Assembly: GCA_963793645.1 (NCBI GenBank)
Contig: CAWCAW010000009.1
Span: 1-64,000, forward strand
Direction of reading: 5' to 3'
DNA length: 64,000 nucleotides
DNA from: CAWCAW01 sp963793645
Lineage (GTDB): Bacteria > Actinomycetota > Acidimicrobiia > Acidimicrobiales > UBA8190
A model generated the notes under the pieces. It was not told the DNA's origin. It worked only from the letters and a program-made list of their open reading frames with translations, and searched no databases. Below, piece by piece: positions 9,530 through 17,018 of this stretch (its first letter is position 1; the number at the start of each line of letters is the position of its first letter). The position numbers and the translations under genes are program-made.

Positions 9530-10735
9530 ATGACCACTACCGAGACCCTCGCCGTCGACAAGCTGCATCCTTCGGACCTCGGACGCCTCTCCGCGGTCGG
9601 GTTGCGCACCCGCAAACTGCGAGCCGGGTTGTCCGCGCTGGGGATCGCAATCGGCGTAGCCGCCATCGTGGCCGTCCTCGGGCTCTCCTCTTCGGCCTCG
9701 GCCGGACTCTTGAACGAGATTTCCTCGCTCGGCACCAACCTTCTCGTCGTGGAGAACGGCCAGACCCTTGCCGGCGGCACTGCCGAGCTGCCCAAAACCG
9801 CCCCGGCCATGATCGGCCGCATCACCGCGGTCACCCAAGTGGAAGAGACAGGCACGGTGAGCGGCGACGTCTACCGCAGTCCGCTTATCCCCACCATCGA
9901 CACCAATGCCCTGTCCATCGACGCCGCCAGCCTCGGACTGCTCCACACCGTGGGCACGGCAGTCTCCCAGGGCAACTACCTCAACGCGGCCACCGCCCGA
10001 GAACCCGTCGCCGTCCTCGGAGCAGCGGCCGCCCAACGGCTGGGCATCGACCGGGTCTTCTCCGGTGAGCGCATCTGGCTCGACAACATGTGGTTCTACG
10101 TCGCCGGCATCTTGAAACCCGCCGTGCTCGCCCCCGCGGTCGACTCCTCGGTCTTGGTCGGGTTCCCTGCCGCCGAGCACTATCTCGGCTTCGACGGACA
10201 CCCCTCCACGGTCTACGTACGCGCCCAATCCGGCCACGTCAACGCGGTCAACAGCCTGCTCGGCGCCACCGCCAATCCGCAGAACCCGAGCGAGGTGGAC
10301 GTCTCCCAACCGTCGTCGGCTCTCGTAGCCCAAGCCGACGCCCAAGGCGCATTCAACGGTCTCTTCTTGGGCCTCGGCGCGGTTGCACTCTTGGTCGGAG
10401 CGGTCGGGGTGGCCAACATCATGATCATCTCGGTCCTCGAACGACGCTCCGAGATTGGGCTTCGCCGAGCCCTCGGCGCCACCAAAGGCCACATCCGCAT
10501 CCAATTCCTCGCCGAAGCGGTATTGCTCGCACTTCTCGGCGGCGCAGTCGGCGTCGGGATCGGCGTCATTGCCACCGGCGTCTACGCCTCCTCCAAGCAC
10601 GAGCTTGTAGTCATCCCGGCCCTAGCCTGGGCCGGTGGGATCGGTGCCGCCATCATCATCGGCGCTGTCGCCGGGCTTTGGCCCGCCCTGCGAGCCGCCC
10701 GGATGTCGCCCACTCAGGCACTGTGGAGCATGTGA
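9530..10735 (+). CDS. MacB/FtsX-type ABC transporter permease
   Basis: 401 residues. The layout is typical: one transmembrane helix near 38-58, a large extracytoplasmic domain (60-275), then three helices at about 278-300, 330-352 and 368-388. The cytoplasmic loop ERRSEIGLRRALGATKGHIR is the hallmark of the FtsX/MacB permease domain. It is the last gene of the adaptor-ATPase-permease set, which is probably induced through the divergent two-component system. Confidence 0.88.
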   Translation: MTTTETLAVDKLHPSDLGRLSAVGLRTRKLRAGLSALGIAIGVAAIVAVLGLSSSASAGLLNEISSLGTNLLVVENGQTLAGGTAELPKTAPAMIGRITAVTQVEETGTVSGDVYRSPLIPTIDTNALSIDAASLGLLHTVGTAVSQGNYLNAATAREPVAVLGAAAAQRLGIDRVFSGERIWLDNMWFYVAGILKPAVLAPAVDSSVLVGFPAAEHYLGFDGHPSTVYVRAQSGHVNAVNSLLGATANPQNPSEVDVSQPSSALVAQADAQGAFNGLFLGLGAVALLVGAVGVANIMIISVLERRSEIGLRRALGATKGHIRIQFLAEAVLLALLGGAVGVGIGVIATGVYASSKHELVVIPALAWAGGIGAAIIIGAVAGLWPALRAARMSPTQALWSM

Positions 10736-10897
10736 GGGGCATGCAATCTTGGGGCGGTGGTCGGGCGTCGCAAAACCTCAAGATCTGCAGGAACAGAGAC
10801 TGTCCAGATCGGCCGGGTAAACGACACCCTCCTGGGGCCGGACTTCGCCTGGTGCTAACTGTCGCGAGCGCTCCGTCGCTTCGTCCCCGGCCGACCG

Positions 10898-10924
10898 TTG
10901 ACAGTGGTCCTCTTTCAATATAGA
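10898..10924 (+). promoter_or_regulatory. candidate sigma-A promoter, possibly leaderless
   Basis: TTGACA at 10898-10903 and TATAGA at 10919-10924, separated by 15 bases. A start of transcription 7-9 bases downstream would fall on or next to ATG 10933, which lacks a good Shine-Dalgarno. Leaderless transcripts are common in actinobacteria. The spacer is short, so the call is moderate. Confidence 0.45.
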
Positions 10925-10932
10925 AAGTGTCT

Positions 10933-11340
10933 ATGAGCGAAACGCTGCACGAGGCCCTCGGAGCTGGGCCGCCGGCAGGTGTGGAGCAGGTAACTCTGTT
11001 CGTTCCGAGTGTCGATCGTCACGAAGAATCGATCGATCAGGCCTACTGGACTGACCAGGCGCTCGCGACCTTCGGGAAGCTGTTCCGGGGGGCAACGGCC
11101 TTCCCGCCCGGACGCGGGGTCTGGCGCGATGATCAGCGAGGCGGCGTGTTGGTGTACGACGACACCCAGATGGTGACGTCGTACGTGACTGGAGAGATTC
11201 TCGGCGACCACGAGGTTCTGAAACGCCTGCGAACATTCCTATGTCGAATGGGACGAGAGGCAGACCAAGGTGAGGTCGGCATCGTCATTGGCGGCACCTA
11301 CTTCGGGATCATTGACTACGACTACGACGGTGAGGCATGA
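10933..11340 (+). CDS. conserved hypothetical protein, first gene of an unknown cassette
   Basis: 135 residues, soluble, acidic and without a signal peptide. Features that look conserved are VTLFVPSVDR near residue 20, a GATAFPPGRGVWRDD block near 57-71, SYV near 88, and FLCRMGREADQGEVGIVIGG near 103-122. I recall similar uncharacterised proteins but no assigned function. ATG 10933 is preferred over the in-frame GTG at 10927, given the promoter spacing. The stop overlaps the next start (ATGA at 11337), so it is translated together with the following DNA-binding-like protein. It lies near the right end of the tRNA-Ala island. Confidence 0.7.
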   Translation: MSETLHEALGAGPPAGVEQVTLFVPSVDRHEESIDQAYWTDQALATFGKLFRGATAFPPGRGVWRDDQRGGVLVYDDTQMVTSYVTGEILGDHEVLKRLRTFLCRMGREADQGEVGIVIGGTYFGIIDYDYDGEA

Positions 11341-12101
11341 AGAAGGAAGACAAATCGAGGATCGCTGAAGCCCTTGGTGCATCGCGAGTCGTCGAGGTTA
11401 GCCCCAAGACGATTGGGGGTCCCCTCGATCTGCTCGCACTGCGTGAGGAGTTCAACCAACGTCTGCGTTCGAGCGGTGGGCGGCCTACGGATCCCGCTTG
11501 GACGGTGACCCGACTCGTGCCGTTCAAGGAGGACAACTGGACACGACTCCAGGACCTTGCTAGCGAGATCGGCGTGTCGGGCCGACGCGTAGGTCCGGCA
11601 CAGGTGGCTGCGCTACTTATCGAGAGCAGCCTCGAGGAGTTGGAGGAGGGGCAGTGGCAAGAAGCACTTGAGGCTTCACGCTCTGCCGCTCTGCGCTCTC
11701 AACCTGAAGCCGCCGAAGCGGCACAGGTCACGTATAAGCAGTTCGATGATTGGGTCCAGCGCGGGTGGATCGTTCCCGCTGGGCGTCGAGGACACGAGCG
11801 CTCATACGGCGCAGATGAGATTGTTCGAGCCCATTGGCTTCATTCGATTTACCGGATGACAACCGATATCGAGGCAATAGCCGCTGAGGTGCGAAGTTGT
11901 GATCTGTCGGCTCGGTACCTCGTGGTCACCGATGCAGAGAACGTCTCGACGGTGCCTACTCGGTCTCATCTCTATCGGCTCCTCGAAGCACCCGGTAGTC
12001 ACCTCGTGATCGACCAACTCCCCGAACGTCGCAAGCTGCTCGGCTTGCCCCCATTCCCGGGTGATCCCAATGAAGAACTCCGGGTTCGACGGGCTGTTTG
12101 A
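11337..12101 (+). CDS. putative DNA-binding protein with MerR-like helix-turn-helix
   Basis: 254 residues, product unknown. Residues about 58-105 (TRLVPFKEDNWTRL, then GRRVGPAQVAALLIESSLEEL) look like a small helical segment of the ribbon-helix-helix kind. Residues about 133-180 (TYKQFDDWVQRGWIVPAG, then YGADEIVRAHWL) look like a MerR-type winged helix, where a helix-turn-helix is followed by a short wing. It sits between two genes with 4-base overlaps on both sides (ATGA at 11337, TTGA at 12098), so all three form one unit. It may be the specificity or regulatory part of the cassette. Confidence 0.65.
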   Translation: MKKEDKSRIAEALGASRVVEVSPKTIGGPLDLLALREEFNQRLRSSGGRPTDPAWTVTRLVPFKEDNWTRLQDLASEIGVSGRRVGPAQVAALLIESSLEELEEGQWQEALEASRSAALRSQPEAAEAAQVTYKQFDDWVQRGWIVPAGRRGHERSYGADEIVRAHWLHSIYRMTTDIEAIAAEVRSCDLSARYLVVTDAENVSTVPTRSHLYRLLEAPGSHLVIDQLPERRKLLGLPPFPGDPNEELRVRRAV

Positions 12102-12724
12102 GGTCCCCGTTGGGGCTGGGCGGGAGCCGTTTGAGGAGCCTGCTCTCCGAGGACGCGCGAAATTTCCAGTCGCGAGCACCTCGGTCAGGAGCCGACTTCA
12201 AAGCCATGGCAATCGGCCGGCTGAAAGAGGCGGGGGCCACAATCGATGAGGTCAATTTCCGGATCGAGGGGTTTCCTGTCGATGCCAAAGTATCCGGAAG
12301 CAATGGTCGGAAGTTTCTCGTCCTGGCTCGGGGAACTCCCGACGAACAGGATCGGGGTGCACTTCGTCGGACGGACACGGTCGAGAAGGCCGGCTTCATG
12401 GCGATGCAGCTTGCCCGACACCAACCTCTTCCCATCATTCTCATCACGTCGGATCTTCCGAAACGGTCGACAAAGGCGGGCCACTACCTTGCGGCGCTCG
12501 CTGACGATCTCTGGGATGTCGTTTCCTATCGTGCCGACCTCAAAGGATTCCAACGATTGCAGGCTCACTTCACTGCGCGGATCGAGAAAGTGCCGCCGGA
12601 TGCACCCTGGAGGGCTCCCGAAAAAATCGGTCCACCAACCCTGTTCAACGAACCCAGCGACGACGATGCCCGCACGCGCTCCAAACCACATCGCCCGACA
12701 ATGGACGACTTCGGCGACGAGTAG
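12098..12724 (+). CDS. hypothetical protein, possible PD-(D/E)xK nuclease-like fold
   Basis: 208 residues from TTG 12098, chosen because it overlaps the upstream stop by 4 bases (TTGA). The core, about residues 35-150, reads as helix, strand (IDEVNFRIEGFPVDAKV), strand (KFLVLARG), helix, strand (PIILITSDLPK), which is the order seen in restriction-endonuclease-like folds. Asp in PVDAKV would be the acidic residue. A clear (D/E)xK dyad is not visible, so activity is uncertain. The C-terminal 45 residues are Pro-rich and probably disordered. With its two upstream partners it could be a small defence or DNA-processing unit; this is inference. Confidence 0.55.
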   Translation: MRSPLGLGGSRLRSLLSEDARNFQSRAPRSGADFKAMAIGRLKEAGATIDEVNFRIEGFPVDAKVSGSNGRKFLVLARGTPDEQDRGALRRTDTVEKAGFMAMQLARHQPLPIILITSDLPKRSTKAGHYLAALADDLWDVVSYRADLKGFQRLQAHFTARIEKVPPDAPWRAPEKIGPPTLFNEPSDDDARTRSKPHRPTMDDFGDE

Positions 12725-12865
12725 TCGTGACCGAGCCACCGACGGAGGATTGCGGTCCCACGAGAGTGGCGTCGATCGACGCAGCCACGGCTGGCTCGGT
12801 TATCGCGAATGCGACCTTCGACTCTTCCCGAATTCATCGGTTCCGGGAGCACCCGACTTCGTCGA

Positions 12866-12885
12866 TAAAGACACGTAAAGACACG
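12866..12885. repeat. tandem decamer TAAAGACACG x2 (copy 3)
   Basis: Identical to the copies at 4124-4143 and 4463-4482. It lies 20 bases inside the right 79-bp repeat, mirroring copy 2 at the other end of the island, as expected for recombinase arm sites. Bases 12725-12865 hold nothing I can identify. Confidence 0.7.
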
Positions 12886-12905
12886 TCGGAGAAGCTGATC
12901 TTCTG

Positions 12906-12984
12906 GGGGATCCCACTTCGGCCCTCTGAACTGGGCTTTTGGTGGAGGTGATGGGATTCGAACCCACGGCCTCTACATTGCGAA
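12906..12984. repeat. right 79-bp direct repeat (attachment-site-like)
   Basis: Right copy of the repeat at 4283-4361. It overlaps the 3' half of the intact tRNA-Ala gene and about 34 bases beyond the CCA end. Confidence 0.75.
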
Positions 12985-13015
12985 CGTAGCGCTCTACCAG
13001 CTGAGCTACACCCCC
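12940..13015 (-). tRNA. tRNA-Ala(CGC)
   Basis: Folds on the minus strand: acceptor GGGGGTG pairs with CACCTCC and includes the G3:U70 pair that marks alanine tRNAs. The D arm is GCTC/GAGC. The anticodon stem CTACG/TGTAG carries loop TTCGCAA, anticodon CGC. The T arm is GTGGG-TTCGAAT-CCCAT. A73 and an encoded CCA (12942-12940) complete it. It reads alanine codon GCG. Its 3' half is duplicated at 4317-4361. Confidence 0.95.
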
Positions 13016-13101
13016 GTACGTCAGCCAGAATAGCGCCTCGGTCAGACAGCTCTGAGACTGCATTCCTGCCCGCCATCACCATTGGTGGCCACGTGGACAC
13101 C

Positions 13102-13762
13102 CTATTCGGGGCCTTTCGACGACGCCGTGACTTGGGAAGCCGCTTCGATGGTGCGTTGCAGTGCGGCCTGTAAGACCGTCGTTGTCACGTCGGCACGACT
13201 TCGCTCGAGCACGGCCCGCAGCGCATCGACAGCGCGGCGCAGGCCCCCGGTTATGGCATCGGGGTATTCGACGGTGACAAGAAACTCGTAGACGTCCTCC
13301 ATCACCGCCAGAAGCTCCTCTCCCCGGGCCACGTCACCTTGGCGCAGGCGATCGAGAAGGTGTCGACGCAGCTCGGATGCCGCCTCCGCCATGCCGTTGA
13401 GCCACGCGGCGAGCCCGACCCCGATCTCATGGTTATCGGGGACCACCTTGGCGCCGGTCAGGGCAGCGGTGATCCGGGCCTCGGCATATTCCTTTTCGGC
13501 ATCGTGGAGAAACCCAGCCGCAGCCAACGAGGGAAACGGACCAAGAAGTACCTGGGCGCGGCGAAGGGCGTTCTCCGCCTCGATCACGCGGCTCTTGTGC
13601 ACCGACCGCGTCGAGGCGATGGATGGCGCGGATAGAAAGTCCGCACGCACGGATGGTCTCTCGGCAACGCGCCAGTGCTTCCTCGCGAGCCTTGTGGACC
13701 GCCTCGAGCTCACCACGGGCCCTATCACCGAGCGCGCTGAGATCCAGCCTGGGCGCTGACAC
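13102..13762 (-). CDS. translin-family protein, frameshifted
   Basis: All-helical protein of about 215 residues resembling the translin/TRAX family of nucleic-acid-binding proteins. The N-terminal part starts at ATG 13762 (MSAPRLDLSALGDRARGELE, then HKAREEALARCRETIRACGLSIRAIHR). Near 13605 the frame must shift by one inserted base to continue as SRVIEAENALRRAQVLLG. The later part carries family-like stretches: an E-rich helix (AEKEYAEARI), VPDNHEIGVGLAAWLNGMAE, and a C-terminal YPDAITGGLRRAVDALR followed by ERSRADVTTTV. In archaea and bacteria the role of translin homologues is largely unknown. It could be a pseudogene, but the strong conservation on both sides suggests a sequencing error. 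Confidence 0.7.
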
Positions 13763-13786
13763 TGAAACGCTCAGCGGGCCAGTGGC

Positions 13787-14398
13787 TCAGCGAGCGGCGA
13801 CGCGTCGCACCACTACCGACACGTCATGGTCCTCAGGCCGCGCCGGCAAGTACCGCAACTTGGTCTCGCGTTCGAGGGCACGGTTCCGCAACACCACCAG
13901 GAGCCCCACATAGGCGACCAGCACAAACCCGCAGAAGGCCGTCACCATCAAGATCGGGCGTAGAGCAGGGACGCTGCCGAGCAACCCACTCAACAGGAGG
14001 CTGCTGCACACCACGCCCAGGACCTCGCGGCGACGCTTACATGCGGCGGGACTGAAGTAGGAGTCGGGCCGCCGAGCGCCCAGGTCAGAACTCGATGGAG
14101 ACCTCGGCACGCCCAGGGCGTCAGGGCGCACAACCATCATCGTGGCACCGCGGGTGGCAGCAGTCCGAATAGGGGTGATGGGTGCTTCAGAAGCTTCGTC
14201 CAGGTCCGACGATGACGGCGACCCTAGGCGGTGGGCCGGTTCCATAAGCATCGGTCCGGTGCGTTGGAGGACGCGCAGTTGCCGATGAAACGCACCGATG
14301 GAATCGCCGGACCGACGTTCGATTCGTCGGCGGATGAGACCCGGGCCCAGAACGACTGCCCATACCGCCACGAGGATCAGGAGGACCACGATCGTCAA
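13787..14398 (-). CDS. membrane protein, possibly SepX/GlpR-like
   Basis: 203 residues. One N-terminal transmembrane helix (TIVVLLILVAVWAVVLGPGL) is followed at once by basic RRRIERR, then a 90-residue disordered Ser/Pro-rich linker, a Cys-containing juxtamembrane segment (PAACKRRREVLG) and two more helices near 128-170. The layout of a short helix, basic stretch, linker and C-terminal helix pair recalls the actinobacterial divisome protein SepX/GlpR, but the match is weak. No operon partner is obvious. Confidence 0.6.
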   Translation of the reverse strand: MTIVVLLILVAVWAVVLGPGLIRRRIERRSGDSIGAFHRQLRVLQRTGPMLMEPAHRLGSPSSSDLDEASEAPITPIRTAATRGATMMVVRPDALGVPRSPSSSDLGARRPDSYFSPAACKRRREVLGVVCSSLLLSGLLGSVPALRPILMVTAFCGFVLVAYVGLLVVLRNRALERETKLRYLPARPEDHDVSVVVRRVAAR

Positions 14399-14571
14399 CG
14401 ACCTCTCGACCTACCTTCCGCTACGGAGGACCTTAACGAAGCGTCCAGCACGATGGGTGGATGGTCGGGGCCCGCGCCAGCCCCCGCAGTCCCCTGCGCT
14501 GGCACCTTCTTAGCGGACATGACGAAACCCCGCCAAATTGTGGTTGTTTGCCCAGGTCCATCCTCACGACG

Positions 14572-15384
14572 TCACGCGTTCACTGCACGCGATGCGACGC
14601 GACCGCCCTCCCACGTCACCACGACAGGTAGTTCAAAACAATCAGAAACGGCCTCCGAAGTGAGCACGCCGGAGATCACTCCCTGGGCCACCATGGTGCC
14701 GCGTCGCATCAAGGCCGCGTGCGTGAAACCGAGCGGGATCTCTTCGGTGTGGTGGGTGACGAGTATGACCGGCGCCGTGGCACGCTCGGCGACGATGGTT
14801 GAAAGCGTCATCAAAAGACGTTCGCGCGCGCCGAGATCGAGTCCTGCCGTCGGCTCGTCGAAAAGCAACAGATCCGGCTCGCCCATGAGGGCCCGGGCCA
14901 CCAAAACCTTTTGGCGCTCCCCTTCTGACAGCACACCGAACTGCCGCTGTCCGGCATCGCCCAAGCCGCACGCCGCGAGCAACGCGTCAGCTTGCGCATG
15001 ATCCCCGGCGTCGAACTTGTGCCACCATGTTTCGAGGGCGGCATACCGACCCGTCAGCACGGCCTCGTGGCTCGACATCGTCGGCCGCAAATCGCGGAGC
15101 AACGACTGACTCACGAAGGCCACCCGGCGCCGTACTTCCCGAGCGTCGCTGCGTCCGAATCGTTGGCCGAGCACCTCGACGGTCCCACGCGTCGGCAACA
15201 AGCGCATCCCGGCGAGTTGCAGCAGCGTCGTCTTGCCCGACCCGTTCGGGCCCAAGACCACCCAACGCTGGCCAGCGCGCACGTCCCAATCGATCCCGTC
15301 GATCACCGCTAGCCCGTCGCGCACCACCACCACATTGCGCAGAGACACGGCGACGCCATCGGCGACGTTGCCCGACGACGACAT
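14572..15384 (-). CDS. ABC transporter ATP-binding protein
   Basis: 270 residues from ATG 15384 (a GTG lies directly upstream at 15387). Walker A is LGPNGSGKTT near 43-52, the signature LSEGERQKVLVARAL near 150 and Walker B LLLFDEPTAGLD near 173, with the switch His in LVTHHTEEIP. It belongs to the single-ATPase type seen in ModF/YlmA-like proteins. There is no permease gene beside it, so it may be a stand-alone ATPase or use a permease elsewhere. The neighbours upstream on the same strand are a small hypothetical and the sulfite-reduction genes. Confidence 0.88.
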   Translation of the reverse strand: MSSSGNVADGVAVSLRNVVVVRDGLAVIDGIDWDVRAGQRWVVLGPNGSGKTTLLQLAGMRLLPTRGTVEVLGQRFGRSDAREVRRRVAFVSQSLLRDLRPTMSSHEAVLTGRYAALETWWHKFDAGDHAQADALLAACGLGDAGQRQFGVLSEGERQKVLVARALMGEPDLLLFDEPTAGLDLGARERLLMTLSTIVAERATAPVILVTHHTEEIPLGFTHAALMRRGTMVAQGVISGVLTSEAVSDCFELPVVVTWEGGRVASRAVNA

Positions 15385-15435
15385 CACACGGGCCCGCGGC
15401 AGCGAATCTGCACCGATCGAATCGATGAAGACCGG

Positions 15436-15756
15436 TCAGCGAACAGGCACGCGACGCGCCACCCGACCGGCCAACCCCACCGCGAAAGGGTCCCAACCGC
15501 GTTCGCCGATGAGCCACAGCCACAGCTCGCGGCGATAGCCGATGATGACGTCGAGAAACGCCTCCCGGTCCATGCCGGCGGGCTCCAAGACCCGACACCA
15601 CTGGTCCCACAACCACACGCCGACACACATGTCCTCTTCAAATCCGTCGCGCCAGTTAGCTCCCTCGAGTACCGCCGAGCGGAGACGGGCCCCCATGTCG
15701 ACGGGCTCATCGGGCACGGGCAGGCGCAGCCCTTGACCGGGCTCGACGACGGTCAT
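15436..15756 (-). CDS. small hypothetical protein at the end of the sulfite-reduction operon
   Basis: 106 residues, acidic N-terminal half and Trp-rich middle (NWRDGFEEDMCVGVWLWDQWC, interrupted by short linkers), with no signal peptide or metal motif. ATG 15756 overlaps the stop of the FrhB-like gene by 4 bases (ATGA), so it is translated with nirA and the FrhB-like gene. I do not recognise the family. The coupling suggests a helper of that pair, but this is only inference. Confidence 0.7.
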   Translation of the reverse strand: MTVVEPGQGLRLPVPDEPVDMGARLRSAVLEGANWRDGFEEDMCVGVWLWDQWCRVLEPAGMDREAFLDVIIGYRRELWLWLIGERGWDPFAVGLAGRVARRVPVR

Positions 15757-17018
15757 CGGTCTTTCACCACCGGGGCGCGATCGGTGCCGCTGTAGTTGGT
15801 CAGGTGCTCCGTGTAATCGATGAACAACGGCGCGTCGGGGTCGAGTTTGCGCTGCAGTGTCCGCTCCGCGATCCGCTTGTCGAGATTGTCCAGCTTGATC
15901 AGGGCGGCGGGGTCGTCGAGGTCCCTCACATCCAAGCGCCCCCGCGACCGCTCAAAGGCGAGTCGTCCCGCCTCGGTCCGCACGAGCACACTCGACCATC
16001 CGGCCATGGAACCCACGCTGCCGATCGACAGGTCGGCGCTACGACCAAGGAAGTCGGCACATTCGTCGCACCCCTTCAGCGCAGCACCGTGGAAGTCCTT
16101 GACGGGCTCATCCACCGCCACATGGCCGTCTTGGTATTCGACGATCATGCGCCCGTGGATGACGTCCACCTTGCTGACACGCTCGAGATCGAGCCCGCGC
16201 TTGGCGCGCAGCTCCTGGAGCATCAGGGCCTCGTAGTCGAAGCTCTTGGTACACAGCAACGCGATCGTCAGCACCACGGCGTCGAGACGATGGGCGCCGG
16301 TCGGCCAACGCCGAGCCTGCATGGCCCGGATGCCCTGAATCTCACACGGCGTGCCCACCACGGCCAGGCGGGGTCGGGCCGGCAGGTTGTAATGGGACAG
16401 GTCGAGCTCGGCCAGTGCCATCGTCTGGTTGTAGAAGCTGCCGGCGGCGGCGATGACCTCGGCGGCGGTGGTGGCGACCGTGGCGATCCCCTTCCACGGC
16501 TCATCGGGATCGTCGCTCGGTTTCGACACCAGCGCCCCGTCGATATCGCCACCGGCAAGCAGCGCCAGCAGCATGGCGGTCACTACCCCGCCGTCTTGCA
16601 CCTCGTCGCGCTGGACACCGGCGCGCACCGCGTACTTCCCGACCACGGCCCCGAGACCGTCTCCGGGCGGCCCGCCCGTGAGCTTCCAGTAGGTGTCGGC
16701 GGAGTCGGACTTCACCACCACCGGCGTCTCGCCCGCTTCACCGCTTGGCGTCGACGGCGGCCACAGCGCTTCGTAGCGCAAGCCGCCGCGAGGACAGAAA
16801 TCCCAGCACAACGAGCAGCCTGTGCACATCTTCACCAGCTCGGGCAGATTGGTGTCCTCGTTGACGCCGATGGAATTCGATGGGCAGACGGCCACGCACG
16901 TTCCGCACTGGATGCAGCGGTCGGCGAAGATCACCCCCGCTTCGAGCTCCCAGAACCAGGTCTTACCCGGTGGCTCCTCGATGCCGTTCATGGCGTCGCG
17001 AACCTTGAAACCCTTCAT
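15753..17018 (-). CDS. FrhB/FpoF-type coenzyme F420 oxidoreductase subunit with two 4Fe-4S ferredoxin motifs
   Basis: 421 residues from ATG 17018. The N-terminal ferredoxin domain has CxxCxxCxxxCP twice (Cys 35/38/41/45 and 65/68/71/75). The rest is the F420 hydrogenase/dehydrogenase beta-subunit fold: QDGGVVTAMLLALLAGGDIDG near 115, LAVVGTPCEIQGIRAMQ near 205, LLCTKSFDYE near 240, and GCDECADFLGRSADLSIG near 300. In this family the protein binds FAD and F420 and passes electrons from F420H2 through the clusters. Its start overlaps the nirA stop by 4 bases, so it is probably the electron donor of that reductase, replacing a separate ferredoxin system. The F420 and FAD binding are inferred from family membership. 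Confidence 0.85.
   Translation of the reverse strand: MKGFKVRDAMNGIEEPPGKTWFWELEAGVIFADRCIQCGTCVAVCPSNSIGVNEDTNLPELVKMCTGCSLCWDFCPRGGLRYEALWPPSTPSGEAGETPVVVKSDSADTYWKLTGGPPGDGLGAVVGKYAVRAGVQRDEVQDGGVVTAMLLALLAGGDIDGALVSKPSDDPDEPWKGIATVATTAAEVIAAAGSFYNQTMALAELDLSHYNLPARPRLAVVGTPCEIQGIRAMQARRWPTGAHRLDAVVLTIALLCTKSFDYEALMLQELRAKRGLDLERVSKVDVIHGRMIVEYQDGHVAVDEPVKDFHGAALKGCDECADFLGRSADLSIGSVGSMAGWSSVLVRTEAGRLAFERSRGRLDVRDLDDPAALIKLDNLDKRIAERTLQRKLDPDAPLFIDYTEHLTNYSGTDRAPVVKDR

Larger units (their letters stand above)
4283..12984. mobile_element. probable degenerate genomic island in tRNA-Ala
   Basis: The interval is bounded by two direct repeats (4283-4361 and 12906-12984). The right copy overlaps an intact tRNA-Ala gene and the left copy holds only the 3' fragment. 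Tandem TAAAGACACG decamers lie just inside both ends (4463-4482 and 12866-12885), where recombinase arm sites would be expected. Cargo is a two-component system, a lipoprotein, an adaptor/ABC efflux set and three coupled unknown genes. No integrase, excisionase, relaxase or replication gene was found, and the repeats have diverged at 5 positions, so the island is probably old and immobile. A plain tRNA duplication is the main alternative. Confidence 0.6.
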
